Shown here piece by piece: positions 29,045-36,093 of a stretch of 64,000 bases of DNA. This stretch comes from Lysobacteraceae bacterium NML08-0793 (lineage in GTDB: Bacteria > Pseudomonadota > Gammaproteobacteria > Xanthomonadales > Xanthomonadaceae). The stretch lies in assembly GCA_002798275.1 (NCBI GenBank), contig NWQR01000001.1, positions 558,001-622,000 of the forward strand. Direction: 5' to 3'. Each line of letters starts with the position of its first letter. Within the stretch, counting starts at the first letter, position 1. The position numbers were made by a program, and so were the translations under genes. Under the pieces are notes generated by a model. That model saw only the letters and a program-made list of their open reading frames with translations, was not told the DNA's origin and did not search any database.

Positions 29045-31018
29045 ATGAATATCCGCCCCACCTGCTTGTTATTGCTGCTTGCCCTGACCGCCTGCGCCGG
29101 CCAGCGCGATACCCAGCCGATTGCCCCATCGCAACCGGCGAGCGTCCCCCCGTTGCGCGCCCAGGATGATGCAGACTTCGCCGCCGCACTGGCTGCCGCC
29201 GAAAACGGCCAGTGGCAGAGCGATTACGCGACCGCATTCGCCCGGCATCCGGCCTATGGCTGGTTGGAATATGCCCACCTGCGCCGCAGTCTCGACACCC
29301 TAGACAGCCGCCGCGCCGAGGATTTTCTGGCTCGTCAGGGGCAAACTGCGGTGGGCGTGCGCTTTCGCAATGAATGGCTGGCGGCTCTTGGCAAGCGTGC
29401 CGACTGGGCAGCAGTTGGCCGAGCCTGGCAGACCGGCATCGAACGCCCCGCGCTGCGCTGCATCTGGCTTGAAGCACGCAGACAGCAAGGCCAAGCCGAC
29501 AGCGCTTGGATGCAGGAAGCGCGCGCACTCTGGCTAAGCGACAAGCCCCTGCCCGCCACCTGCCAAAGCCCGATCGCCTACTGGCAGCAGCAGGGCGGGC
29601 TGGATGAGGCGCTGCGCTGGCAACGCATTGATCTGGCCATCGCCGCCAATCAGCCAGACATCCTCAACGAAGTCGCGGCAGGTCTGCCGCCTGCCGCTGC
29701 CACACTGGCGCGCAGCTATGCCTCGGCACTGACAAGCGGCAAGCTCGATGATGCCGCGCGCTGGCCGCAGGATGCGCGTAGCGCGCAAGTGATTACCGCG
29801 GCGCTGGTGGCGCTGGCGAAAAAATCGCCCGATGCCGCCGAAGCCGCCCTGCCCGGCTACCTAGCGCGCTTGAATACGGCAGAACGTGGCCGCGTGCTGT
29901 ATGAAATCGCCCTGCAAACGGCAGCTTCCTATCTACCCGAATCCGCCCGACGCCTGGCCGCCGTGCCTGCGGCAAGCCGCGATGAGCGCCTACATCAACT
30001 GATGCTGCGCGAGGCGCTGGCACGCCGCGCTTGGGCAGAAGCCCTGCAAATCGTCGAGGGCTTTCCAGCGGCGCTGCGCGACAAGCCGCAGAACCTCTAC
30101 TTCCGTGCCCGACTACTGGAAATGACCGGCCAAAATGGTGCCCAAGCACTGTACCGACAAGCCGCCCGCCACCCAGAGTTTCACGGCTTTCTGGCTGCCG
30201 ACCGTTTGCAAGCGCCCTATCCGCTATGCCCGTGGACAGCCAACGCGCAACCTGCGCTTGAAAAATCCGTGGCGGAAAATCCCGGCCTGCAAAGCGCCTT
30301 TGCGCTGTATCGGATGGGGCGCCGCGAATGGGCAAGCGCCGAGTGGAACCACACCCTGAAAAGCCTGAATGATGCCGAGCGCCGCATCGCCGTGGCACAG
30401 GCCCAGCAACATGGCTGGTTCGACCGTGCGGTGTTTTCGCTGGCGCGTGAAAACCGTGACGAACTGCGCCTGTATTCGCTGCGCTTCCCGCTGCATTACC
30501 TGGATACGATCAAGCGCGAAGCCGAAAAACACGCCCTTGACCCGAGCTGGATTGCCGCCGAAATCCGCGCCGAAAGCCTGTTCGACCCCGCAGCCCGTTC
30601 ACCGGCCAATGCCATCGGCCTGATGCAGGTATTGCCCAGCACCGGCGAAGCCGTCGCCAAGCGCCTTGGCATTCCTTGGCAGGGTACGCAAACCCTGTAT
30701 CAGCCCGAATCGAATATCGCCATCGGTAGCGCCTATCTTGCCGAAATGAAAAACCGCTGGAACAGCCTGCCCGCAGCCATCGCCGCCTACAATGCCGGCC
30801 CCGGCCCCACCGGTCGCTGGCAAACCCAGCGCCCCGACTTTGCCGCCGATTTCTGGATTGAAACCATCAGCTACCGCGAAACCCGCGAATACGTCCCGCG
30901 GGTATTGAGCTTCAGCGTGATTTACGACTGGCACATGCACGGCGATGCCTTGCGTATCAGCGAGCGCATCGCCGGCAACAACTCGGGGCAGCGGGTCGGA
31001 TTCCGCTGTCCCGAATAA
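29045..31018 (+). CDS. slt: Soluble lytic murein transglycosylase (lipoprotein form)
   Basis: Cleaves peptidoglycan glycan strands to 1,6-anhydro-muropeptides. The 657-aa protein has a lipobox (TAC, Cys17), a long alpha-superhelical U/L domain (about 40-480), and a C-terminal lysozyme-like SLT domain with catalytic Glu in IRAESLFDP, followed by NAIGLMQVLPSTG and AAYNAGPGPTGRW. Family Slt70 is usually soluble in the periplasm; the Cys here suggests tethering. It is followed by a PH-domain gene and cca in the same direction. Confidence 0.94.
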   Translation: MNIRPTCLLLLLALTACAGQRDTQPIAPSQPASVPPLRAQDDADFAAALAAAENGQWQSDYATAFARHPAYGWLEYAHLRRSLDTLDSRRAEDFLARQGQTAVGVRFRNEWLAALGKRADWAAVGRAWQTGIERPALRCIWLEARRQQGQADSAWMQEARALWLSDKPLPATCQSPIAYWQQQGGLDEALRWQRIDLAIAANQPDILNEVAAGLPPAAATLARSYASALTSGKLDDAARWPQDARSAQVITAALVALAKKSPDAAEAALPGYLARLNTAERGRVLYEIALQTAASYLPESARRLAAVPAASRDERLHQLMLREALARRAWAEALQIVEGFPAALRDKPQNLYFRARLLEMTGQNGAQALYRQAARHPEFHGFLAADRLQAPYPLCPWTANAQPALEKSVAENPGLQSAFALYRMGRREWASAEWNHTLKSLNDAERRIAVAQAQQHGWFDRAVFSLARENRDELRLYSLRFPLHYLDTIKREAEKHALDPSWIAAEIRAESLFDPAARSPANAIGLMQVLPSTGEAVAKRLGIPWQGTQTLYQPESNIAIGSAYLAEMKNRWNSLPAAIAAYNAGPGPTGRWQTQRPDFAADFWIETISYRETREYVPRVLSFSVIYDWHMHGDALRISERIAGNNSGQRVGFRCPE

Positions 31019-31046
31019 GCCGCTTCATCCCCGATACGAGGTTTTC

Positions 31047-31424
31047 ATGGGCATTATCGACACATTGCTAGGACACGCCGGAGAAGCACCGGCAGAGCGC
31101 ATCGAAAAAGAACTGCAACCGCTGCTGGCCGATGGCGAGCGCGTGGAATGCGCGTTCGCGTTTGTGCGCGATGTCATCGCCTTTACCAATCTGCGCCTGA
31201 TTTTGGTGAACAAACAGGGCGCAACGGCCAAAAAAGTGGAATACCGCAGCATTCCCTATCGCAGCATCATCATGCACGCGCTGGAAACCGCCGGACATTT
31301 TGATCTGGACTCGGATCTCAAACTCTGGCTCTCCGGCCAGGCCGAGCCAATCAGCCTGAAACTGGGGCGCGGCAAGGCCGCCACCCGACTGGTCGCCCTG
31401 CTGGCACAACACGCCCCGAGGTAA
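31047..31424 (+). CDS. Bacterial PH-domain protein
   Basis: A 125-aa protein composed almost entirely of one bPH domain: beta strands around [23 protein letters not shown] and the YRSIPYRSI motif that marks the YvbH/bPH_1 family. It has no signal peptide. Members form ring oligomers of unknown role. The ATG has GAGG upstream. It lies between slt and cca with 7 nt to the cca start, so it is co-transcribed with cca. Confidence 0.85.
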   Translation: MGIIDTLLGHAGEAPAERIEKELQPLLADGERVECAFAFVRDVIAFTNLRLILVNKQGATAKKVEYRSIPYRSIIMHALETAGHFDLDSDLKLWLSGQAEPISLKLGRGKAATRLVALLAQHAPR

Positions 31425-31431
31425 ACAGGCC

Positions 31432-32670
31432 GTGCAGATTTTTCTGGTCGGCGGTGCCGTGCGCGATGCGCTTTTGCAAAAAAGCGCGGGCGACCGCGAT
31501 TATGTGGTGGTCGGCGCCACCCCGGCGCAGATGCTGGCTGCCGGCTACACCCAGGTGGGACGCGATTTCCCGGTATTCCTGCACCCGCAGACCCACGAAG
31601 AATATGCACTGGCGCGCACCGAGCGCAAAAGCGGCAACGGCCATCTGGGGTTTGTAGTGCACGCCGCCGCAGACGTAACCCTAGAGCAAGACCTGGCGCG
31701 GCGCGACTTCACCCTGAATGCGATCGCCCGCGACCTGGACAGCGGCGCGCTGGTTGATCCATTCAATGGCGTGGCCGACCTCAACGCCCGCGTACTGCGC
31801 CATGTCGGCCCGGCCTTTGTCGAAGACCCGCTGCGGGTACTGCGTGCGGCGCGCTTTCTGGCACAGCTTGCACCGTTCGGCTTTGTCCTCGCCGAAGAAA
31901 CCCAGCGCCTGATGCAAACGATGAGCCGCAGTGGCGAACTGGCCAGCCTGCCCGCCGAGCGCATCTGGCAAGAAATGCTAAAGGCACTGCGCAGCAGCAA
32001 ACCCTCGGCCTTTTTCCGCTGTCTGCACGACTGCGGCGCCTTGGCAGCGCTGATGCCGGAAGTGGACGCCCTCTACGGCATCCCGCAGCGCGCCGAATAT
32101 CACCCGGAAGTCGATACCGGCCTGCATACCGAGATGGTCTGCGACATGGCCGCCCGGCTCGCCCCCGGCGATGACCTAATCGGCTTTGCTGCCCTGACTC
32201 ACGACCTTGGCAAAGCACTCACCCCGGCCGCCGAACTGCCGCGCCACATCATGCACGAGCAGCGCGGCATCGCCCCGCTGGAAAAGCTCGCCGCCCGCCT
32301 GAAAGTACCGAACGCACACTTAGCTCTGGCCAAGCTGGCCTGCCGCCAGCATCTGAACGTACACCGCATCGCACAACTGAAACCGGCTACCGTGCTGAAA
32401 CTCATCGAAGCTGCCGACGGCTTCCGCAAACCCGAACGCATCCGGCAACTGGCGAAGGTCTGCGAAGCCGATGCACGCGGCCGTGGCGGCGCGGCCGAAT
32501 CTGCCTATCCCGAGGCCACGCTGCTGCTTGATGCCTTTGACGCTGCCTGCAAAGTAAAAGCCCAAGAGGTTGCCGCCCACCTCCAAGGCCCCGCCGTGGG
32601 CGAAGCTATCCGCCGCGCCCGCATACGCGCGATTGCAGATGACCTGCCCCCTCATAGGCGTACCACTTGA
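31432..32670 (+). CDS. cca: CCA-adding enzyme (multifunctional tRNA nucleotidyltransferase), 3' end altered by an IS
   Basis: Adds or repairs the CCA end of tRNAs. It is 412 aa with a GTG start. N-terminal nucleotidyltransferase motifs are [20 protein letters not shown] and [10 protein letters not shown]; the C-terminal HD domain of the long gammaproteobacterial form has HTEMVCDM and [10 protein letters not shown]. The native frame ends at codon 403 (position 32640), where the left end of an IS3-family element begins; the last nine residues (LPPHRRTT and the preceding Asp) and the stop codon are read from the IS. The normal end was probably only a few residues longer, so the enzyme should work. 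Confidence 0.93.
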   Translation: MQIFLVGGAVRDALLQKSAGDRDYVVVGATPAQMLAAGYTQVGRDFPVFLHPQTHEEYALARTERKSGNGHLGFVVHAAADVTLEQDLARRDFTLNAIARDLDSGALVDPFNGVADLNARVLRHVGPAFVEDPLRVLRAARFLAQLAPFGFVLAEETQRLMQTMSRSGELASLPAERIWQEMLKALRSSKPSAFFRCLHDCGALAALMPEVDALYGIPQRAEYHPEVDTGLHTEMVCDMAARLAPGDDLIGFAALTHDLGKALTPAAELPRHIMHEQRGIAPLEKLAARLKVPNAHLALAKLACRQHLNVHRIAQLKPATVLKLIEAADGFRKPERIRQLAKVCEADARGRGGAAESAYPEATLLLDAFDAACKVKAQEVAAHLQGPAVGEAIRRARIRAIADDLPPHRRTT

Positions 32671-32702
32671 TCCTGTAAAGTCCATCAAACACGAGGATGG
32701 AC

Positions 32703-32900
32703 ATGAAGAAGAGTCGTTTCACCCCCGAACAAATCATCGGCTTCTTGAAGCGAGCCGAAGCAGGTATGGCAGTCGCTGATTTGGGGCGGCAGCATGGCTT
32801 TAGCCCTGCCAGCTTTTACCAATGGCGCAGGCACAGCGCCCCAACGCGGTATGGAGTATGGACTTCGTCAGCGACGCGCTGGCCAATGGCCGTCGCCTGA
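32703..32900 (+). pseudogene. IS3-family orfA, truncated
   Basis: The start is the second ATG (32703), with GAGG upstream. About 41 residues match the OrfA helix-turn-helix (KKSRFTPEQIIGFLKRAEAG ... [10 protein letters not shown]). At about 32825 the sequence jumps into orfB in another frame, so the last 25 codons are a meaningless tail. The leucine zipper of OrfA is gone. Confidence 0.8.
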
Positions 32901-33364
32901 AGTGCCTGACCGTGGTCGATGACTTCACCCGTGAGTGTGTACAGATGGCCACAGACCACGGCATCAACAGTGCTTACGTCATTCGATTGCTGGACGAGGC
33001 GGCTCGCTCACGCGGTTATCCGGCAGCCGTTCGCACGGACAATGATCCAGAGTTCATCTCCCATGCCTTCCAGGCATGGACACAGAAGCACCACATCCAG
33101 CACTTGCTTATCGAACCCGGGAAACCCATGCAAAACGGCTATATCGAAAGCTTTAACGGGAAATTCCGCGATGAATGCCTGAATGAGCAATGGTTCACAT
33201 CGCTACAGCAAGCACGACAAATCATTGCCCTGTGGCGGCAGGACTACAACGAAGTGCGCCCACACAGTAGCTGTGGCCGTATCCCGCCTGCCCGCTTTGC
33301 AGCCCAGCATCAAACCGAAACACAACCCACAAATGCGGTAACCTTCAACCCCGGACTTTGCTAG
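32822..33364 (+). pseudogene. IS3-family transposase orfB, 5' truncated
   Basis: 180 codons covering the rve integrase catalytic core. All three catalytic acids are present: Asp in WSMDFVSD, Asp in RTDNDPEF and Glu in [12 protein letters not shown]. The N-terminal HTH_21 half of OrfB is deleted, and no proper start remains apart from an ATG created at the junction. The family is usually expressed as an OrfAB frameshift fusion, which this deletion abolishes. Confidence 0.85.
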
Positions 33365-33396
33365 TTTCGATTGGTACGGCTGGCGGGGGCAGGTCA

Positions 33397-33510
33397 GAGT
33401 TAGTAGATTTTGAGGATCATCGTTATTACAACAAAATCTATCACCCAGATGGAGAAGGAGGACGAAATAAATGGGGTGGTGGGAAGAAATGTAGGAATAA
33501 ATGTAGATAA
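33397..33510 (+). pseudogene. C-terminal tail of a polymorphic toxin (tail A), cut by the IS
   Basis: An open frame of 37 codons starting exactly at the IS right end and stopping at 33508. It reads ELVDFEDHRYYNKIYHPDG and continues to a Gly/Lys/Cys-rich end (GGGKKCRNKCR). It is low in GC, ends 18 nt before the next ATG, and looks like the extreme C-terminus of an Rhs/Maf-type effector whose body was lost when the IS arrived. The activity is not recognisable. Confidence 0.6.
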
Positions 33511-33528
33511 TCTTTTTAGGTGGAAATT

Positions 33529-33846
33529 ATGAAAAAATTTAATGGAATAAATGAATTAATAGAAAATAAAAAAACACTCCCAAAATATAATTTTCTCTAT
33601 ATTCCTGTGGATGCAGATGTTGAAACTGAAACAGGACTGCTTCATTGCGAATTTTTATTTTCAGAAGATGAAGCTGAGGAGCTTGCATTAGAAAATGATA
33701 AAAATTTTTTATCTTGGTTGGAGGCGCCGATGTTTTTAGGTATAGTAAAAACAGTAGAAGAATATATGGATAATCCGACCACAAAAGATATTATTGAAGC
33801 TGTTTTATATTACTGGGAGCATGATGCTTTTTTAGAATATGAATAA
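33529..33846 (+). CDS. Immunity-like protein for tail A
   Basis: A 105-aa acidic, AT-rich gene. The ATG at 33529 has AGGTGG five nt upstream (a GTG at 33520 is also in frame). Sequence features are LYIPVDADVETETGLLHCEF, an acidic EDEAEELALEND stretch, and a C-terminal DIIEAVLYYWEHDAFLEYE. This layout resembles the DUF7716-type small immunity proteins that follow polymorphic toxins, but I cannot confirm the family. The gene is intact with its own terminator, while its toxin is destroyed. Confidence 0.7.
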   Translation: MKKFNGINELIENKKTLPKYNFLYIPVDADVETETGLLHCEFLFSEDEAEELALENDKNFLSWLEAPMFLGIVKTVEEYMDNPTTKDIIEAVLYYWEHDAFLEYE

Positions 33847-33878
33847 TCAAAATGTATGGATAAAACAAACAAGCGCAG

Positions 33879-33906
33879 GTTGGGTTGCCAAACCCAACAT
33901 TTTTTC
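33879..33906 (+). terminator. Rho-independent terminator after the immunity-like gene
   Basis: An 8-bp perfect stem GTTGGGTT/AACCCAAC (33879-33886 with 33891-33898), loop GCCA, followed by ATTTTTT. It sits 32 nt past the stop of the immunity-like gene. Confidence 0.88.
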
Positions 33907-33942
33907 AGGTAACTTGTAACTTTAAAAAGGCTACCTGAAAAC
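33903..33942 (+). repeat. Inverted repeat built on a Neisseriaceae DNA uptake sequence
   Basis: TTTTCAGGTA (33903-33912) and TACCTGAAAA (33933-33942) form a 10-bp stem around a 20-nt loop. The right arm contains an exact AGGCTACCTGAA at 33929-33940, the Eikenella dialect of the 12-mer DNA uptake sequence; the left arm matches its first eight complementary bases. Uptake sequences in Neisseriaceae often lie as inverted pairs at gene ends. Confidence 0.8.
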
Positions 33943-33994
33943 TATTCTTTAACAATCCAGTATTAGCTACATCAAAGGTATAGTTAGCCTGTAA

Positions 33995-34213
33995 ACAAGG
34001 CAAACCGAAAAGCTTGCCTTCGACCCCGCGCACAACATCCTTTCAGACAGCCCGAACAGCGACACAAACCGCAAAGGCCGCAATATCGGCGCAGGCAACC
34101 GCCTCAAAGCATACGACGGCACCGAATACACCCACGACGCACTCGGCCATCTGACCCCCGCCGAATACCGTAATCACCTCGCCGAAAGTTCTACTTTTGA
34201 AATGTATGCTTGA
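33995..34213 (+). pseudogene. Rhs/YD-repeat core fragment
   Basis: 72 codons of a YD-repeat protein in one open frame, stopping at 34211-34213. Recognisable segments are RQTEKLAFDPAHNILSD, IGAGNRLKAYDGTEYTHD and ALGHLTPAEYRNHLAES. FDPxHN, GNRL and YDxxG patterns are typical of Rhs cocoon repeats. It is GC-richer (about 55-60 per cent by eye) than the flanking tails, as usual for Rhs cores. There is no start codon, no signal and no complete repeat shell, so it is a relic. Confidence 0.75.
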
Positions 34214-34238
34214 CGGGGAAGCTTACGCATCTACCGAG

Positions 34239-34275
34239 GCCAATTCCAATAATCAGTGCCCCTAAAAAATCGGGC
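34239..34275 (+). repeat. Left arm of a 37-nt inverted repeat
   Basis: Matches the reverse complement of 34681-34717 at 36 of 37 positions. It starts GCCAATTCCAATAATCAG and ends TAAAAAATCGGGC. On the plus strand it encodes PIPIISAPKKSG, nearly the same peptide as the other arm encodes on the minus strand. Confidence 0.9.
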
Positions 34276-34288
34276 ATATCATCGAGAC

Positions 34289-34582
34289 TCAAAGAATATA
34301 TTGTTCTAAAACTAGTTTATATTCTCTCCAATTGGCTTCAATTCGTTGAGTATAATTTTTTATTTTATACAGATCATTTTTATCATGATGGCCAGCAAAA
34401 CACATATCCGCGCAAGAAATAATCCATTTTAATATTTCTGATGATGCTTGCGTTTTGGGAATATTTGGCAGTTCTGATAGTAAGTTTTGGCATAAGTTAA
34501 CATCAAAAAATGAATTTTCGAAAAGTTCATAGCAAAATGTCCCTTCGATTTCATCATTTTTTTGCTTCTCCAAGATATTCAT
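34289..34582 (-). CDS. Immunity-like protein for tail B, in a reversed cassette
   Basis: A 97-aa, AT-rich, acidic protein (MNILEKQKNDEIEGTFCYEL ...) with no recognised domain, including CADMCFAGHHDKND and EANWREYKLVLEQ. The ATG at 34580-34582 has GAAGGAAA upstream at good spacing and lies 14 nt after the stop of a toxin tail on the same strand, the classical effector-immunity spacing. The gene runs opposite to the Rhs core fragment and is enclosed by the 37-nt inverted repeat. Confidence 0.65.
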   Translation of the reverse strand: MNILEKQKNDEIEGTFCYELFENSFFDVNLCQNLLSELPNIPKTQASSEILKWIISCADMCFAGHHDKNDLYKIKNYTQRIEANWREYKLVLEQYIL

Positions 34583-34596
34583 ATTTCAATTTCCTT

Positions 34597-34717
34597 CTAT
34601 TTTAATGGGCCAATTCTATTTTTTGCTTTTTCTATTTTGCTCTTATTTAGGGAGCCATCCATATTAAGTACCCCTGACCCGCCCGATTTTTTAGGGCCAC
34701 TGATTATTGGAATTGGC
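34597..34717 (-). pseudogene. C-terminal tail of a polymorphic toxin (tail B)
   Basis: A minus-strand open segment reading PIPIISGPKKSGGSGVLNMD then GSLNKSKIEKAKNRIGPLK and a TAG at 34597-34599. The first twelve residues lie in the inverted-repeat arm. Upstream of the arm the frame closes within four codons, so no toxin body is attached. It precedes the reversed immunity-like gene. Confidence 0.55.
34681..34717 (-). repeat. Right arm of the 37-nt inverted repeat
   Basis: Reverse complement of 34239-34275 with a single mismatch. The two arms enclose 405 nt that contain tail B and its immunity-like gene. Confidence 0.9.
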
Positions 34718-34784
34718 AAGAGAGCAAGCTAGAAATAAGCATCCTGGCAAGGAAGTCACCATTCTTGAAATCAAGAAGAGATAA
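34704..34784 (+). pseudogene. C-terminal tail of a polymorphic toxin (tail C)
   Basis: A plus-strand open segment directly beyond the right repeat arm, reading ELAREQARNKHPGKEVTIL then EIKKR and TAA at 34782-34784. It is in the same orientation as the Rhs core fragment and is the kind of basic C-terminus found on Rhs/Maf effectors. There is no immunity gene after it; a terminator follows at once. Confidence 0.5.
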
Positions 34785-34799
34785 TTTTGGCTCTCATAC

Positions 34800-34825
34800 A
34801 AAACGCCGCCCATTGGCGGCGTTTT
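34800..34825. terminator. Bidirectional terminator between tail C and pirin
   Basis: An 11-bp perfect stem (34800-34810 with 34815-34825, loop CATT) with A's on the left and T's on the right, able to end both the plus-strand tail C transcript and the minus-strand pirin transcript. It probably marks the right border of the accessory DNA. Confidence 0.9.
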
Positions 34826-35500
34826 TCACTTTAGCAATTCAATCAACAGCAGTTGCGCGCTTTCCATGCCAGAGCCGCTGATTTCAAGCTCGCCGCACTC
34901 GCCTTGCCAGGCCAGTGCATCGCCGCTTTTGCGGTGCTTTCCGGCCACGCTCACTTCGCCCTGAATGATTTGCAGCCAATAGCGCCGCTCGGCCTGCAAT
35001 ATGGCTTTCAGGCTTTGTCCGTTGTCAAGCTGCGCAAAGCGCAGGCTGGCCGCCCCGGTCAATCGCGGCAAGGCCGGAGACAACCAATCGCTGCCGGACA
35101 AAGACAGTGGCACCGTGTCGATGCCCGGCTCGGCGTTGACATGCGCCGGCCGAATCCAGAACTGCCAGAAATGCGCATCGGCTGCGGCACGCTGCCGGTA
35201 TTCGATGCCGCGCCCGGCCGAAAGGCATTGCAGCTGCCCGGCGTCGATCCGGGTTTGGCTGCCATCGGCATGCTGCTGCAACAGGCTACCAGCCACCACC
35301 CAGGTGATGATTTCCATATTCGCCCGCCGCAGTGGCTGCCATGCCTCGCCTGCCGCAAGCCGGGTCTGGTTCATGACCCGCAATGCGCCAAAGCCCTGTT
35401 TTTCCGGAGCAAAGTAGCTGCCAAAACAAAAAGCATGGCGGCTGGTTTCGCCGCCATGCTCGCTATGCCCCCAAGTCGGTCTCGGGTATTCCAACATCAT
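34826..35500 (-). CDS. Pirin-family bicupin with altered metal site
   Basis: A 224-aa protein with the pirin bicupin layout (FGALRVMNQTRLAAGE, NMEIITWVVAGSL, LQCLSAGRGIEYRQ). In metal-binding pirins the N-terminal cupin has HPHR, HxDS and GIxHSE; here these positions read QPLRR, QHADGS and GIEYRQ, so most iron ligands are missing. It may be a non-catalytic or differently liganded pirin. It overlaps the yceI-like gene by 4 nt and is the last gene of that unit. Confidence 0.85.
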   Translation of the reverse strand: MMLEYPRPTWGHSEHGGETSRHAFCFGSYFAPEKQGFGALRVMNQTRLAAGEAWQPLRRANMEIITWVVAGSLLQQHADGSQTRIDAGQLQCLSAGRGIEYRQRAAADAHFWQFWIRPAHVNAEPGIDTVPLSLSGSDWLSPALPRLTGAASLRFAQLDNGQSLKAILQAERRYWLQIIQGEVSVAGKHRKSGDALAWQGECGELEISGSGMESAQLLLIELLK

Positions 35501-36078
35501 TTTTTGTCGGCGTGCGCTTCCACGGTGATGCGCAGCTGGATGTCATCGCTGATCGCCGGAATGTATTTGTCGATGCCGAACTCACTGCGCTTGAAGCTGC
35601 CGGTAGCATCAAAGCCAATGGCCGGCACTTTCTTCATCGGGTGCTCGCCCTGGCCGTTCAACACCACATTCAGCGTAACCGGACGGGTTACGCCGCGCAG
35701 TTGCAGATTACCCTGTACTTCAAGACGGCTCTCACCGACGGCCTTGACTGCGGTGCTGGTGAAAACGGCCTTCGGGAACTGTTCGACATTGAAATAATCC
35801 TTGCCCTTCAGCTCCGTATCCAGTGCCGGCACGAAGCTGGTCAGCGACTGCATCGGGATTTCCACCTGCACGGTAGAAGCCGCCGGGTTTTCGCGGTCGT
35901 ACACCAGCTTGCCGGTGGCATCGGCAAAGTTCGCCATCGGGTTAGAAAAACCCATATGGCTCCAGCTGGCAATCACCATGGTGTGCGTGGGGTCGATTTG
36001 GTACTCGGTTTTTTCGGCAAACGCATTGCCGCAGGCAACGGCGAGCAGGGCGGTCAGTAGCGCGTGTTTGATTTTCAT
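35497..36078 (-). CDS. YceI-family periplasmic lipid-binding protein
   Basis: A 193-aa secreted lipocalin-like protein: signal peptide (1-21, ending NAFA), then the YceI start YQIDPTHTMVIASWSHMGFS (20 residues), TSFVPALDTELKGKDYFNVE and VTRPVTLNVVLN. YceI proteins bind isoprenoid quinones or fatty amides in a beta-barrel. It is coupled to pirin by a 4-nt overlap. Confidence 0.93.
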   Translation of the reverse strand: MKIKHALLTALLAVACGNAFAEKTEYQIDPTHTMVIASWSHMGFSNPMANFADATGKLVYDRENPAASTVQVEIPMQSLTSFVPALDTELKGKDYFNVEQFPKAVFTSTAVKAVGESRLEVQGNLQLRGVTRPVTLNVVLNGQGEHPMKKVPAIGFDATGSFKRSEFGIDKYIPAISDDIQLRITVEAHADKK

Positions 36079-36093
36079 GGGTTTTCCTCTCTA

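Larger units (their letters stand above)
32640..33396 (+). mobile_element. IS3-family element, internally deleted
   Basis: A 757-bp element bounded by imperfect inverted repeats of 25-26 nt (32640-32665 and 33372-33396) that share TGACCTGCCCCC at the tips and GTACCA at the inner ends. It holds the first part of orfA and the last part of orfB. A full IS3-type element of this kind is about 1.2 kb, so roughly 450-500 bp are missing. No convincing target-site duplication is seen (flanks CAGA and GAGT). It should not transpose by itself but keeps both ends, so it could be moved in trans. Confidence 0.85.

Noticed and set aside
32636-33400. Target-site duplication around the IS
   Set aside because: Flanking bases CAGA and GAGT do not match. 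An AGA/AGA match appears only if the ends are shifted unequally, so it is not claimed.
34210-34422. A 70-codon plus-strand frame starting with TTG
   Set aside because: It only reads through the left inverted-repeat arm and then antisense to the reversed immunity-like gene; the PIPIISAPKKSG peptide is noted under the repeat instead.
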